NCBI RefSeq assembly: GCF_030506305.1
Contig: NZ_CP119421.1
Location: 2,744,501 to 2,808,500 of the forward strand
DNA length: 64,000 nucleotides
Direction: 5' to 3'
Origin: Porifericola rhodea
GTDB taxonomy: Bacteria; Bacteroidota; Bacteroidia; Cytophagales; Cyclobacteriaceae
A model generated the notes under the pieces. It was not told the origin of the DNA, made no database searches, and worked only from the letters and a program-made list of their open reading frames with translations. The position numbers and the translations under genes are program-made. This document shows, piece after piece, positions 43,289 to 52,867 of the stretch (within the stretch, counting starts at the first letter, position 1; every line of letters begins with the position of its first letter).

Positions 43289-45031
43289 ATGAAACGCAAG
43301 ATATATTTTAGCCTATTCGCATTAGCGCTTTTATGGCTGGCCGGCTGTAGCGAAGACGAACTGGAGCTTACGCCGCCATCAGAAGTTACCTCAGAAAACT
43401 TTTTTCAGAAAGCCAGTGATCTGGAGCTGTATACTAACAGTTTCTACCTTATGTTTCCTGAAAAGATATACCGCGGAGATGATGAGTCAGATAATGTAAT
43501 TCTGAATGCTCCATCTGACCGGGTAAGAGGTGCCAGAATTGTACCTACCGATGCTGGTAGCGCGGGCTGGACCTGGGGAGATTTAAGACAAATCAACTAC
43601 TTTCTGGAAAATTACGAGCGCTGTCAGGATGAGGCTGCTAAAAAGCATTACAGCGGTGTCGCTCGCTTCTTCCGTGCTTACTTCTATTTTGATAAAGTAA
43701 AGCGCTTTGGTGATGTGCCCTGGTACTCCTCTGTAGTAGACCCTACAGATGATGCAGCTCTTAACAAGGCCCGTGATTCACGTATATTGGTCATGGACTC
43801 TGTGCTGGCAGACCTTGATTATGCAGTAGAAAATATGAATGCCAATGTAGAAGTGTACAAAGTGAGTAAATGGACAGCACTGGCACTAAAATCTCGTGTA
43901 AGCCTGTATGAAGGTACTTTCCGCAAGTATCATGGCATAGAAGGTAGCGACAAATTTTTAAATCAGGCGTGGCAGGCTGCCGAAGCGCTTATGGACGCTC
44001 AAACTTATAGCCTTTACAGTAGTGGAAGCCCGGAAACTGATTACCGTGATTTTTTTGCTGCTCATGACGCTATAGGTGATGAAGTTATTCTGGCCAGACA
44101 GTTTTTAACTGAGCATGCAATAGACCATAATGTAAACTATTATACCACTACTTCTTCTTACGGAATGCCCGGTATGCCCAAAGATCTGGTAAACAGCTAC
44201 CTGATGTTAGACGGAAGTCGCTTTACCGATCAGGCAGATTATAATAAACTTTCTTTTGTAGAAGAAACCCAGAATCGTGATCCTCGTCTGGCTCAGACAG
44301 TACGTACACCTGGCTACACTCGCCTGGGAACTACCGAACCCTTACCTCCAAACCTGGGGGCTACCATCACTGGTTATCAGCTGATCAAATTTGTAACTGA
44401 GCCTAAGTACGATACATTTGACGAATCAATTACAGATATGCCGCTCTTCCGCTATGCAGAGGTCTTACTTAACTATGCAGAAGCTAAAGCAGAACTGGGT
44501 AGCCTTACACAAGAAGACCTGGATAAGTCTATCAACCTGATTAGGGCTCGGGTAGGTATGCCCAGCCTGAATCTGGATGCTGCCAATGCAGACCCTGATC
44601 CCTATCTGGCAGCTCAGTACAAAAATGTAAGTGCTGGTAGTATGCAGGGAGTTATTCTGGAGATTCGCAGAGAGCGCCGTATTGAATTGTTTATGGAAAA
44701 CTTCCGTTGGGATGACCTGATGCGCTGGAAAGAAGGTCAGAAGCTAACGCAGGATTTTCGGGGAATGTATTTTGCCGGAGAGGGTTCTTACGACCTGGAA
44801 GGTGATGGCGATACTGATGTAGTCATCTATAGTGGAGATATATCGGATAAAGAAAACGGTATTTTGTACTTAAAACTGGGCGAAGATGTAGTATTGGATG
44901 AAAATGGCCTGATCAACCCTCACCCGAGTATAAACGAAAGAAAATTTGACGAAAATAAAGACTATCTTTATCCTCTGCCCAGAACAGAGATATTACTTAA
45001 TGCTAACCTGGAGCAGAATCCTGGCTGGTAA
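43289..45031 (+). CDS. SusD/RagB-family surface lipoprotein
   Basis: From the ATG at 43289 the protein reads MKRKIYFSLFALALLWLAGC with the lipid-bearing C20, a better start than the upstream ATG at 43268. SusD features follow: FFRAYFYFDKVKRFGDVPWY, LPLFRYAEVLLNYAEAKAELG, LIRARVGMP, EIRRERRIELFMENFRWDDLMRWKEG and a final YLYPLPRTEILLNANLEQNPGW. It forms the lid of the SusC channel and captures substrate at the cell surface. Confidence 0.97.
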   Translation: MKRKIYFSLFALALLWLAGCSEDELELTPPSEVTSENFFQKASDLELYTNSFYLMFPEKIYRGDDESDNVILNAPSDRVRGARIVPTDAGSAGWTWGDLRQINYFLENYERCQDEAAKKHYSGVARFFRAYFYFDKVKRFGDVPWYSSVVDPTDDAALNKARDSRILVMDSVLADLDYAVENMNANVEVYKVSKWTALALKSRVSLYEGTFRKYHGIEGSDKFLNQAWQAAEALMDAQTYSLYSSGSPETDYRDFFAAHDAIGDEVILARQFLTEHAIDHNVNYYTTTSSYGMPGMPKDLVNSYLMLDGSRFTDQADYNKLSFVEETQNRDPRLAQTVRTPGYTRLGTTEPLPPNLGATITGYQLIKFVTEPKYDTFDESITDMPLFRYAEVLLNYAEAKAELGSLTQEDLDKSINLIRARVGMPSLNLDAANADPDPYLAAQYKNVSAGSMQGVILEIRRERRIELFMENFRWDDLMRWKEGQKLTQDFRGMYFAGEGSYDLEGDGDTDVVIYSGDISDKENGILYLKLGEDVVLDENGLINPHPSINERKFDENKDYLYPLPRTEILLNANLEQNPGW

Positions 45032-45089
45032 AATTATTTAAGACTATTAGTAGGTGGCTATCAATCAGACACTCTAATAATTGTAGTAT

Positions 45090-45923
45090 ATGCTAAAAAT
45101 TAATGTACTCGCATTAGTCTTAGAGGCCGCCCTATGGGCGGTTTCTTTTTCTTCATGCACCTCTGCTATATCTGAGCAGGCTGACTCGCGCAACCATCAG
45201 GAAGCTTTTGAGCTTAGCGTAATGTCCTATAATATTCATCATGCTAACCCTCCTTCCAGCCCCAAAGTCATTGATCTGGAAGCCATTGCCAGAGTGATAG
45301 AAGAGCAGCAGCCCCACTTGGTAGCCTTGCAGGAGGTAGATGTGCTAACTGCCCGATCGGGTAAAGTAGACCAGGCTAAAGCACTGGCGGAACGTCTGGA
45401 TATGAACTACTACTTTGCGAAAGCAATCAGTTTTGAGGGAGGAGAATATGGTGTTGCTATACTATCTCGTTTTCCAATAAGCGAAACTCAGACCTACTCT
45501 TTGCCTATGCAGCCGGACAGTGGAGGCGAACCCCGGGTATTTGCCAGTGCAAAAGTAGAGCTACCCGGTAGTATCTTTATCCGTTTTGCCAATACGCACC
45601 TGGATGCGCTCAGCACCGATGAAAACCGCCTGCTGCAAATAGAGAAAATTGCTGAGATCAGTAGTAAAGATGAGCTTCCTATGATTATTGCCGGAGATTT
45701 TAATGCTCCTCCGGGTTCAGCGGTTATTAATGTTCTGGACCAGAGTTTTAGCAGAAGTTGTAACCCCTGTGCGCCAACCATTCCGGTAATTGAGCCAGAG
45801 CGAGCTATAGATTTTATAGCTTACCGGCCATCAGAAGCATTTACTGTCAAATCTCATCAAGTGCTGCCCGAAACTTATGCCTCTGATCATCTTCCGGTAG
45901 TATCCGTTTTTCGCATGCCATAA
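45090..45923 (+). CDS. Lipoprotein of the endonuclease/exonuclease/phosphatase family
   Basis: The 277-residue protein has a lipobox (SFSSC, lipid on C23) and every catalytic residue of the fold: N48 in MSYNIHHAN, E82 in LVALQEVD, H170 in ANTHLDAL, D203 and N205 in AGDFNAPPG, D241 in AIDFIAY, and D266-H267 in YASDHLP. Such enzymes cut phosphodiester or phosphomonoester bonds in DNA, lipids or sugars. Its place 58 bases after susD suggests that it processes the substrate imported by this SusCD pair, perhaps a phosphorylated or nucleic-acid-derived compound (inference). A terminator-like hairpin lies within its signal-peptide codons. Confidence 0.92.
   Translation: MLKINVLALVLEAALWAVSFSSCTSAISEQADSRNHQEAFELSVMSYNIHHANPPSSPKVIDLEAIARVIEEQQPHLVALQEVDVLTARSGKVDQAKALAERLDMNYYFAKAISFEGGEYGVAILSRFPISETQTYSLPMQPDSGGEPRVFASAKVELPGSIFIRFANTHLDALSTDENRLLQIEKIAEISSKDELPMIIAGDFNAPPGSAVINVLDQSFSRSCNPCAPTIPVIEPERAIDFIAYRPSEAFTVKSHQVLPETYASDHLPVVSVFRMP
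45127..45141 (+). terminator. Terminator-like hairpin inside the start of the phosphatase-fold gene
   Basis: CCGCCC (45127-45132) pairs with GGGCGG (45136-45141) around TAT, followed by TTTCTTTTTCTT. The stem is all G-C. It lies 13 codons into the gene and about 95 bases after susD, so it could stop part of the susCD transcript before this gene unless ribosomes cover it. Confidence 0.6.
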
Positions 45924-46036
45924 AGCTTGTACAATAATGATTTTTGGCTGAACCTGAGCACTAATATCTGTTTTATAGGGTTAAAAATACTTTACACTAC
46001 TTAACTTCGTATTTTTAGTATAGAAAACCTGACCTT

Positions 46037-47518
46037 ATGAAAAGATACAGATTGTTAGTGCTATTTTTTTTGATAGCAAATGCTATCAGTGGCTGGGCAC
46101 AAACAGAAAAGCCCGATGATTTCTTGCCAATGGATTTTCATCAGGATAGAAGAGAAGCCTTGAGAGCCAAAATGCCTCCTAACTCAGTAGCGGTATTCTT
46201 TGCCAATCCTGTGCGTAACCGTTCTAATGATGTGGATTATCATTATCATCAGGATCCGAATTTCTACTATCTGACCGGGCATACCGAACCTCATGCGGTG
46301 CTTCTTATCTTCAAAGAAAAGCAGCAGGTGAATGCTGAGTCATTTGATGAGATAATTTTTGTACGTGGGCACGATGCGCTCAAAGAGCTGTATGATGGAG
46401 GGCGCTTAGGAAAAGAAGGAGCTCGTAAAACCTTAAAAATAGATGTAACCTTTGAAGGAAGTGACTTTAAAGAATACAATATTGATTTCTCAAAATTTGA
46501 TAAAGTACTCTTCTACGATTTTCATAATGATGTGCGAGATACCAAAGAAGACGGTGACCTGTATGATCTTATTGCCACATTTAAGCAGAAAATCAACTAT
46601 CCAGACGAAAAAGAGATGACCATAGAGGTGGAGCCTGCGGAAAACAAGCTAGATACCAAATCTTTGGACAAGATGATGAAGTCTCTGAGAGGGATCAAAA
46701 CGGAAGAAGAGCTGGAACTACTACGCAAGGCGGTAAAAATTTCTGCGCTGGGCCAGGCCGAAGTGATGAAGGCTATGCACCCCGGAATGTCTGAACTGGA
46801 AGTACAGGGCATGCATGAGTTTATATACAAAAAATACCAGGCCGAGCATGAAGGGTACCCCAGTATAGTAGGAGCTGGGCATAATGGCTGTGTGCTTCAT
46901 TACATAGAAAACTACAAGCCTAAAATAGAAGATGGTGAGCTGATTTTGATGGATCTGGGGGCAGAGTATCATGGCTATACAGCTGATGTAACCCGTACGC
47001 TACCCGTAAACGGTAAATTTACCAAAGAGCAAAAAATAATTTACGATCTGGTTTATGAGGCGCAGGAAGCAGCCATGGCCATATGCAAAGAAGGAACAAC
47101 TTTTAAAGAACTATATGCGGCTACTGCCCGGGTAATTAATCAGGGGCTGGTAGAGCTAGGCATCTACAAAAGCCTGCAAAAAGAAGATATTATCAATCCG
47201 GCTACTGGCCGTAATCGCTACTACCCTCATGGTTGTACTCACCATATCGGACTTGACGTACATGACCTGGGAGAAAACGACACCCTTCGTGCAGGAATGG
47301 TCATTACCATAGAGCCGGGGATTTATATTCCTGAGGGCAGCCCCTGCGACCCCAAATGGTGGAATATTCCAGTGCGCATAGAAGATGATTTTCTGATCAC
47401 AGAAGAGGGGTACGAGCTATTATCTGACCTGGCTCCCAGAAGAAGCGAAGAAGTAGAAGCTTTAATGGCACAACCTAGCTCTTTTGAGAATATAACCCTG
47501 CCCAGTCTGGAAGAATAA
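46037..47518 (+). CDS. Secreted Xaa-Pro aminopeptidase (M24B)
   Basis: The 493-residue protein has a signal peptide (cleavage after GWA), an N-terminal creatinase-like domain (PDDFLPMDFHQDRREAL to about 195) and a C-terminal pita-bread metallopeptidase domain. All five metal ligands are present: D306 (MDLGAEYHG), D317 (TADVTRT), H402 (THHIGLDVHD), E426 (IEPGIY) and E449 (VRIEDDF). It removes N-terminal residues before proline from peptides in the periplasm or outside the cell. It is a single gene with its own upstream spacer of 113 bases. Confidence 0.95.
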   Translation: MKRYRLLVLFFLIANAISGWAQTEKPDDFLPMDFHQDRREALRAKMPPNSVAVFFANPVRNRSNDVDYHYHQDPNFYYLTGHTEPHAVLLIFKEKQQVNAESFDEIIFVRGHDALKELYDGGRLGKEGARKTLKIDVTFEGSDFKEYNIDFSKFDKVLFYDFHNDVRDTKEDGDLYDLIATFKQKINYPDEKEMTIEVEPAENKLDTKSLDKMMKSLRGIKTEEELELLRKAVKISALGQAEVMKAMHPGMSELEVQGMHEFIYKKYQAEHEGYPSIVGAGHNGCVLHYIENYKPKIEDGELILMDLGAEYHGYTADVTRTLPVNGKFTKEQKIIYDLVYEAQEAAMAICKEGTTFKELYAATARVINQGLVELGIYKSLQKEDIINPATGRNRYYPHGCTHHIGLDVHDLGENDTLRAGMVITIEPGIYIPEGSPCDPKWWNIPVRIEDDFLITEEGYELLSDLAPRRSEEVEALMAQPSSFENITLPSLEE

Positions 47519-47680
47519 AAGAACTCTAAGCAGAACAGACTGTGAATTTTAGGGGGCGCTAAATCAGAACAAAAAAATTCCCCCAAATTGGGGTAGTATT
47601 TTTTTGCGGATAAAAGGAGGAATTTAGTCAGGAATATACTTAATTTAAGTATATTTTTACAATCTTTAAACCCTACCACT

Positions 47681-48106
47681 ATGAGTTATTTGCAAAGAAC
47701 AAAAGACCTGCATGCCATGCTAGACCAGGCGAAAGACCTGGAAGCATTAGACATTTTTTTTCATACCGATGTTAAAGTTATTGAGAAACCAAACGGTGAA
47801 GTACGCAATGGAGTAGAAGCTCAGAAGAAAGCTGTAGAAGAGTGGTTAAACATGGTTCAGGATTTCCATGCCGGAGGTACTGATAGCATTACTGCCAACG
47901 ATGAAGAGGGTATTAGTATGGCTGAAACCTGGATGGAAGTTACACTTAAAGGTATGCCTGCGCCCATGAAGATGGAAGAGGTGATAGTGTATCGTTGGGA
48001 GGGAGATAAAATTAAAGAAATGAGTTTCTACTATCATAACCCTATGCAGGATGATATGCAGAATAATACTCAGCAGGCCAGCGGAGAAGCATCTACACCT
48101 GCATAA
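47681..48106 (+). CDS. NTF2-like (SnoaL-type) protein
   Basis: The 141-residue protein has the size and pattern of NTF2-fold proteins: an N-terminal helix pair, FFHTDVKVIEKPNGEVRNGVEA, and strands through TWMEVTLKGMPAPMKMEEVIVYRWEGDKIKEMSFYY. No signal peptide. The final 20 residues are polar and disordered (QNNTQQASGEA). Such proteins bind or isomerise small hydrophobic molecules, but the role here is unknown. Confidence 0.85.
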   Translation: MSYLQRTKDLHAMLDQAKDLEALDIFFHTDVKVIEKPNGEVRNGVEAQKKAVEEWLNMVQDFHAGGTDSITANDEEGISMAETWMEVTLKGMPAPMKMEEVIVYRWEGDKIKEMSFYYHNPMQDDMQNNTQQASGEASTPA

Positions 48107-48133
48107 ACTTAAATTACTGAGGAAGTAAAACAA

Positions 48134-48164
48134 AAAGGCTATGCGGAAAATCCACATAGCCTTT
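48134..48164. terminator. Bidirectional terminator between convergent genes
   Basis: AAAGGCTATG (48134-48143) pairs perfectly with CATAGCCTTT (48155-48164), with two further inner G-C pairs. A-runs and T-rich flanks make it usable in both directions, for the NTF2-like gene ending at 48106 and for the leftward gene ending at 48220. Confidence 0.85.
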
Positions 48165-48190
48165 ATTATTCATAATCTACTACTTCACTA

Positions 48191-48236
48191 TCTCTATTAC
48201 ATCTCTAAATCTTTCTCTATTACATCTCTAAATCTT
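48191..48236. repeat. Exact 23-bp tandem duplication at the end of a small gene
   Basis: Two identical 23-base copies, 48191-48213 and 48214-48236 (beginning TCTCTATTACATC), lie head to tail. The right copy includes the last codons and the stop of the leftward gene at 48220, so the left copy is a noncoding echo of its C-terminus. Confidence 0.9.
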
Positions 48237-48612
48237 TAGATGCATACAACTCTCCTTCTTCAGTAAAATACAACAGAGCATTAGCATCTTCATGTGTTAC
48301 CTGTAATTGGTATAGCTTTTCTGGATACTGATCACCAATGTACATCTCTACTGACTGGTCTCCCAGTTGTTGATCCAGTGCTGCACCGCTTAGTACATAG
48401 GCTTGTTTAATGCTTGCACCTTCGTAATCGCTTTCCATCAGTGCCTCATTAACTTCTTTAGGAATAGCACTATTTTCTATTTTCTTGATGCCTTCTCCTT
48501 TAATCATTTCTTTTTTGTCTTGGTCTTGCATCTTCTCTTTTGGCATGTCCTGCGCCTGTACTGTGACAAAAGATGCTATTGCTATACCGAATGTTAATAT
48601 TGTCTTTTTCAT
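48220..48612 (-). CDS. Small secreted PepSY-like protein
   Basis: The 130-residue protein has a signal peptide (MKKTILTFGIAIASFVTVQAQ), a charged Lys/Glu/Asp/Met-rich linker (PKEKMQDQDKKEM) and a C-terminal domain of about 85 residues: IPKEVNEALMESDYEGASIKQAYV, EKLYQLQVTHEDANALLYFTEEGELY. This resembles the PepSY-like periplasmic domain of the protein at 13538. Function unknown. The 3' end lies in a 23-bp tandem duplication. Confidence 0.75.
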   Translation of the reverse strand: MKKTILTFGIAIASFVTVQAQDMPKEKMQDQDKKEMIKGEGIKKIENSAIPKEVNEALMESDYEGASIKQAYVLSGAALDQQLGDQSVEMYIGDQYPEKLYQLQVTHEDANALLYFTEEGELYASKDLEM

Positions 48613-49605
48613 AATATGTCTAATATTTTAATTCCAAAATTACACTAATACTTAAAGGAAATATAAAGCCAATAATTAAAAATATTATATAAATATCTGT
48701 TAATCAGTTATTTAAGTTTGTATTAGTTTTTTGATAATTAAAAATAGTGTGAAAAAAATGCTACAAATTTGTTGAATTGTTTTACATAATGTTAAAAAGT
48801 AGCTGCTGTAAACCCATGGTTTTACACTGCTTGCTACATAACCGCGGAATTGTAAGGAGGATACTTATCTAAAGCTTGATATAGTAAAGGGGAACCATAC
48901 AAACACCTAATCTATATAGGTCTCTTTTATAGCGGTTAAAGATGCAGATACTATTGTAATGATGCTACCACTCTCTATCAAACAGGATGGGGGTACAAAC
49001 TGCACTATGCAAACTGCTAACTTATATCAAAACCCTCTTCTTTAACTAAATCCCCCCTCAGGCAAAAGAGCTATTTTACTGACTGTCTTTTTTGTGTAAA
49101 CATTTTATTGTTGAGCTAGATGTTGCAGATATTAGTGAAATCTTCTGTCCAGGAATTACAGTATTGATCTTAAGCTTTCTTGCTCTAACACTAAAGCTAT
49201 ATTTCTTGAAGCCAGATAACAGATTCCAATACTGACTCTCAAAAATTTACTGTTTTTACAAGTCTTACTTATTAGAGAAAGGCGGCTGTAAAGGCTTCTT
49301 ATTAGCCATAAATCTTTTAAAATATATTTAAACCCAAAGCTGAACTTGGGAGTAGCAACTAAGGTTATCTGCTAGTAAAAGAATAAAGTAATGAAAGCGC
49401 TCTTTATTTACAGATGAGAACTCTATATTTGCGCTTTAATTGAAAAACGTTGGGTAAATAGTCCTAAACAAAAACAATTAAATCCAAAACTACTTATAGC
49501 AATCTGTGGCATAGAAAATTAGCTTACTAACTGAATATAAAATATTTACACCCCCAAAAGCTTAGGCCAATGGGAATTAAATACGAATAATTATTTCTGT
49601 AGTCC
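48613..49605. other. Gene-free region upstream of gcvP
   Basis: These 993 bases lie between two divergent genes. All frames are short and AT-derived. No tRNA, no glycine-riboswitch-like structure and no convincing terminator or repeat was recognised. The promoters of gcvP and of the small secreted protein must be here. Confidence 0.5.
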
Positions 49606-52521
49606 ATGAAGATAAATCTTTCATCTCCTACTACCTTTGAGCACCGCCATAATGGTCCCCGCCCGGAGGAAATTCAAGAAATGTTAAGTGCCATCAATGC
49701 CTCTTCTCTGGAAGAACTGATTGATGAGACTATACCCAAAGCCATCCAGTTAAAAAAGGCTCTGAAATTGCCGGAACCTAAATCTGAATACGATTTCCTA
49801 CAGTCTTTTAAAAAGCTGGCTGCTCAGAACCAGGTGTTCAAATCTTATATTGGCATGGGCTACTACGACTGTATCGTACCATCGGTAATACAGCGAAATA
49901 TCTTAGAAAATCCTGGTTGGTATACCGCATACACACCCTATCAGGCAGAAATTGCCCAGGGACGTCTGGAGGCACTCATCAATTTCCAGACTATGGTAAT
50001 GGACCTTACCGCTATGGAACTTGCCAATGCCTCTTTACTGGACGAGGGTACTGCTGCTGCGGAAGCCATGAGCATGTTTTTAGGATTAAGAAAAGGAGCC
50101 AAGAAAAAAGCACAAACCTTCTTTGTAGACAGTCGCACTTTTCCTCAGACGCTGGATGTGCTTAAGACACGTGCTCTTCCTATAGATGTAAAGCTGGTAA
50201 TTGGTGATTTAAAAGACCTTGACCTTAGCGACGAAAATCTTTTTGGCGTACTCCTTCAGTACCCTGATGCTGATGGAGCAGTAAAGGACTACAGTACGCT
50301 GATAGAAGAAGCACATAACAATGATATTCGTGTAGCTGTAGCCGCAGACTTGCTCAGCCTTTGTTTGCTTACCCCTCCCGGGGAGTTAGGTGCCGACTGT
50401 GTGGTAGGAACCAGCCAGCGTCTGGGTGTGCCTATGGGGTACGGTGGTCCGCATGCAGCTTACTTTGCTACGCGAGAAGCGTACAAAAGGCAGATTCCTG
50501 GCAGAATCATTGGAGTATCGCAGGATGCCAATGGTAAAAAAGCTTATCGTATGGCTTTGCAAACCCGCGAGCAGCATATCAAAAGAGACAAAGCTACTTC
50601 TAACATCTGTACCGCCCAGGTACTATTGGCAGTAATGGCAGGTATGTATGGCGTATATCATGGACCTAAAGGGATGCGTAAAATTGCTGAGCGTGTACAT
50701 GCTATGGCTGTTTTACTAGAGAAGGGCTTGAGTAGCCTTGGCTTTGCGCAGACTAATGAAGCGTATTTTGATACCTTAAAAGTAAAAGTTGAGGATAAAG
50801 CCCTCTTACAAAAAATCGCGCAGGTGCAGGAAGTGAACCTTCGCTATTTTGAGGATGAGTATGTGGGTATTTCAGTAGACGAAACAACCCGTCTGCATGA
50901 TGTACAGGCTTTACTGGAAATATTTGCTCAGGCAGCAAACAGGGAACTTACATTTGATCTGCTTACAGAAACAGAGGCTATTACCATTAACTGGCCGGAA
51001 AACTTACAGCGTAAATCAGACTATTTGCAGCATCCGGTATTTAATATGTACCATGCCGAGCATGATATGCTGAGATATATCAAAAGCCTGGAAAACAAAG
51101 ATCTTTCTTTGGTACACTCCATGATATCGCTGGGGTCATGTACCATGAAGCTTAATGCCGCCACTGAAATGATGCCGCTGAGTTGGCCAGAGTTTGGTGG
51201 CTTACACCCATTTGCTCCGGTAGAGCAGGCACAAGGCTATCAGAGGCTTTTCAAAGACCTACAGGCATGGCTGAGCGAAATCACTGGTTTTGCCGAAGTT
51301 TCTTTGCAGCCGAACTCAGGTGCGCAGGGCGAGTATGCCGGACTAATGGTCATCCGTGCTTATCATGAGAGCAATGGCGAAGGGCATAGAAATAAAGTGC
51401 TTATTCCGACCTCAGCACACGGTACCAACTTTGCCAGCGCTGTAATGGCAGGTGGAGAAGTAGTACTGGTGAACTGTGATGAAAAAGGAAATATTGATCT
51501 GGATGACCTGAAGGCCAAAGCTGACAAACACAGCGAGCAGCTTTCTTCGCTCATGGTTACCTATCCGAGTACTCATGGTGTGTTTGAAGAAGAAATTATG
51601 GAAATCTGTGATATCATCCATCAGCATGGAGGGCAGGTATACATGGATGGCGCTAATATGAATGCTCAGGTGGGGCTTACCAGCCCGGCTAATATTGGAG
51701 CTGACGTATGCCATTTGAATTTACATAAAACTTTCTGCATACCTCATGGAGGTGGCGGACCCGGTATGGGGCCTATTGGAGTGGCGGCACATTTAGCCCC
51801 CTTCCTTCCCGGTAATCCTATCGTAGAAGTAGGAGGGGAGCAGGCAATTCACGCTATTTCTTCTGCCCCTTACGGGAGTGCCAGCATTCTTACCATCTCT
51901 TATGCTTATATAGCGATGATGGGCGGCTCTGGACTTACCAATGCTACCAAAATGGCAATACTGAATGCCAACTACATTAAGCAACGTCTGGACGGACATT
52001 ACTCAGTATTATATACCGGAAAAAATGGCCGCTCAGCTCACGAGATGATTATTGACTGCCGTGAGTATAAAAAAGTAGGTATAGAAGTAGAAGATATTGC
52101 CAAGAGGTTGATGGACTATGGCTTCCATGCGCCTACTGTATCCTTTCCTGTAGCAGGTACCATGATGATTGAGCCTACTGAAAGTGAGTCCAAAGCTGAG
52201 CTAGATCGCTTCTGCGATGCGCTCATTAGCATCCGCGAAGAGATTAGAGAGGTAGAAGAAGGAAAAGCAGATAAGGTAGACAATGTACTTAAAAATGCAC
52301 CTCATACTGCTGAAATTGCCCTTAACGATGATTGGAGCTTTAGCTACAGCCGTGAAAAAGCAGTTTACCCTCAATCTTTTGTGAGAACTAACAAATTCTG
52401 GCCTTCCGTAAGTCGTATTGATAGTGCCTACGGAGACAGAAACCTGATGTGTAGCTGTATTCCTATGGAAGCCTACCAGGACGCAGAAGATCAGAAAGAA
52501 GAGGTAGCGGATCTGGCTTAA
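49606..52521 (+). CDS. gcvP: Glycine dehydrogenase (decarboxylating), P-protein
   Basis: At 971 residues this is the fused, full-length P-protein of the glycine cleavage system. It starts with [17 protein letters not shown], has [39 protein letters not shown]-type signatures, the [15 protein letters not shown] region that opens the second half, and the pyridoxal-phosphate lysine K708 in [18 protein letters not shown]. It decarboxylates glycine and transfers the aminomethyl group to lipoylated H-protein. The H- and T-protein genes are not in the window. A terminator lies 27 bases past the stop. Confidence 0.98.
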   Translation: MKINLSSPTTFEHRHNGPRPEEIQEMLSAINASSLEELIDETIPKAIQLKKALKLPEPKSEYDFLQSFKKLAAQNQVFKSYIGMGYYDCIVPSVIQRNILENPGWYTAYTPYQAEIAQGRLEALINFQTMVMDLTAMELANASLLDEGTAAAEAMSMFLGLRKGAKKKAQTFFVDSRTFPQTLDVLKTRALPIDVKLVIGDLKDLDLSDENLFGVLLQYPDADGAVKDYSTLIEEAHNNDIRVAVAADLLSLCLLTPPGELGADCVVGTSQRLGVPMGYGGPHAAYFATREAYKRQIPGRIIGVSQDANGKKAYRMALQTREQHIKRDKATSNICTAQVLLAVMAGMYGVYHGPKGMRKIAERVHAMAVLLEKGLSSLGFAQTNEAYFDTLKVKVEDKALLQKIAQVQEVNLRYFEDEYVGISVDETTRLHDVQALLEIFAQAANRELTFDLLTETEAITINWPENLQRKSDYLQHPVFNMYHAEHDMLRYIKSLENKDLSLVHSMISLGSCTMKLNAATEMMPLSWPEFGGLHPFAPVEQAQGYQRLFKDLQAWLSEITGFAEVSLQPNSGAQGEYAGLMVIRAYHESNGEGHRNKVLIPTSAHGTNFASAVMAGGEVVLVNCDEKGNIDLDDLKAKADKHSEQLSSLMVTYPSTHGVFEEEIMEICDIIHQHGGQVYMDGANMNAQVGLTSPANIGADVCHLNLHKTFCIPHGGGGPGMGPIGVAAHLAPFLPGNPIVEVGGEQAIHAISSAPYGSASILTISYAYIAMMGGSGLTNATKMAILNANYIKQRLDGHYSVLYTGKNGRSAHEMIIDCREYKKVGIEVEDIAKRLMDYGFHAPTVSFPVAGTMMIEPTESESKAELDRFCDALISIREEIREVEEGKADKVDNVLKNAPHTAEIALNDDWSFSYSREKAVYPQSFVRTNKFWPSVSRIDSAYGDRNLMCSCIPMEAYQDAEDQKEEVADLA

Positions 52522-52547
52522 GCTAATATTCTTAAAATAGATATGAG

Positions 52548-52572
52548 AGGCTTTACCGATAAGGTGAAGCCT
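52548..52572 (+). terminator. Terminator of gcvP
   Basis: AGGCTT-T-ACC (52548-52557) pairs with GGT-G-AAGCCT (52563-52572), nine base pairs with one T/G pair, loop GATAA, followed by TTTTTT. It abuts the stop codon of the leftward gene at 52576. Confidence 0.85.
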
Positions 52573-52575
52573 TTT

Positions 52576-52830
52576 TTATTTGAAGATGCTATGCTTGTTT
52601 TTAACTATCCAGTTAATCAGAAAAAAGAGTAGCAAAGCGCTGCATACCATCGCCAGTATCAGTAAACTAACGTACGCATTGCCGAGTCCGAAAGTAAGCT
52701 CCACCTGCTCCATCTCCTGTGCAAGTGCCTGAAAGCCAAAGGCCAGAATCATTAGCCAGGGTAGGGAACTGATAATCAATACACTCACCACCAATACGAT
52801 GAGGATAAGGAGGTTTTTAATTTCATCCAT
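52576..52830 (-). CDS. Small membrane protein of unknown function
   Basis: The 84-residue protein has two clear membrane helices (LLILIVLVVSVLIISSLPWLMILAF and VSLLILAMVCSALLLFFLINWIV) and a lysine-rich C-terminus. It lies 37 bases after the MFS transporter gene on the same strand and is probably co-transcribed with it. No family recognised. Confidence 0.65.
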   Translation of the reverse strand: MDEIKNLLILIVLVVSVLIISSLPWLMILAFGFQALAQEMEQVELTFGLGNAYVSLLILAMVCSALLLFFLINWIVKNKHSIFK

Positions 52831-52867
52831 TTTTAGGAAGTTCAGGCTTAGGTAGTTGCCTGTTAAT

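Noticed and set aside
48613-49605. Possible glycine riboswitch upstream of gcvP
   Set aside because: The long leader suggested it, but no paired aptamer-like conserved core was visible, and such switches are not typical for this gene in Bacteroidota.
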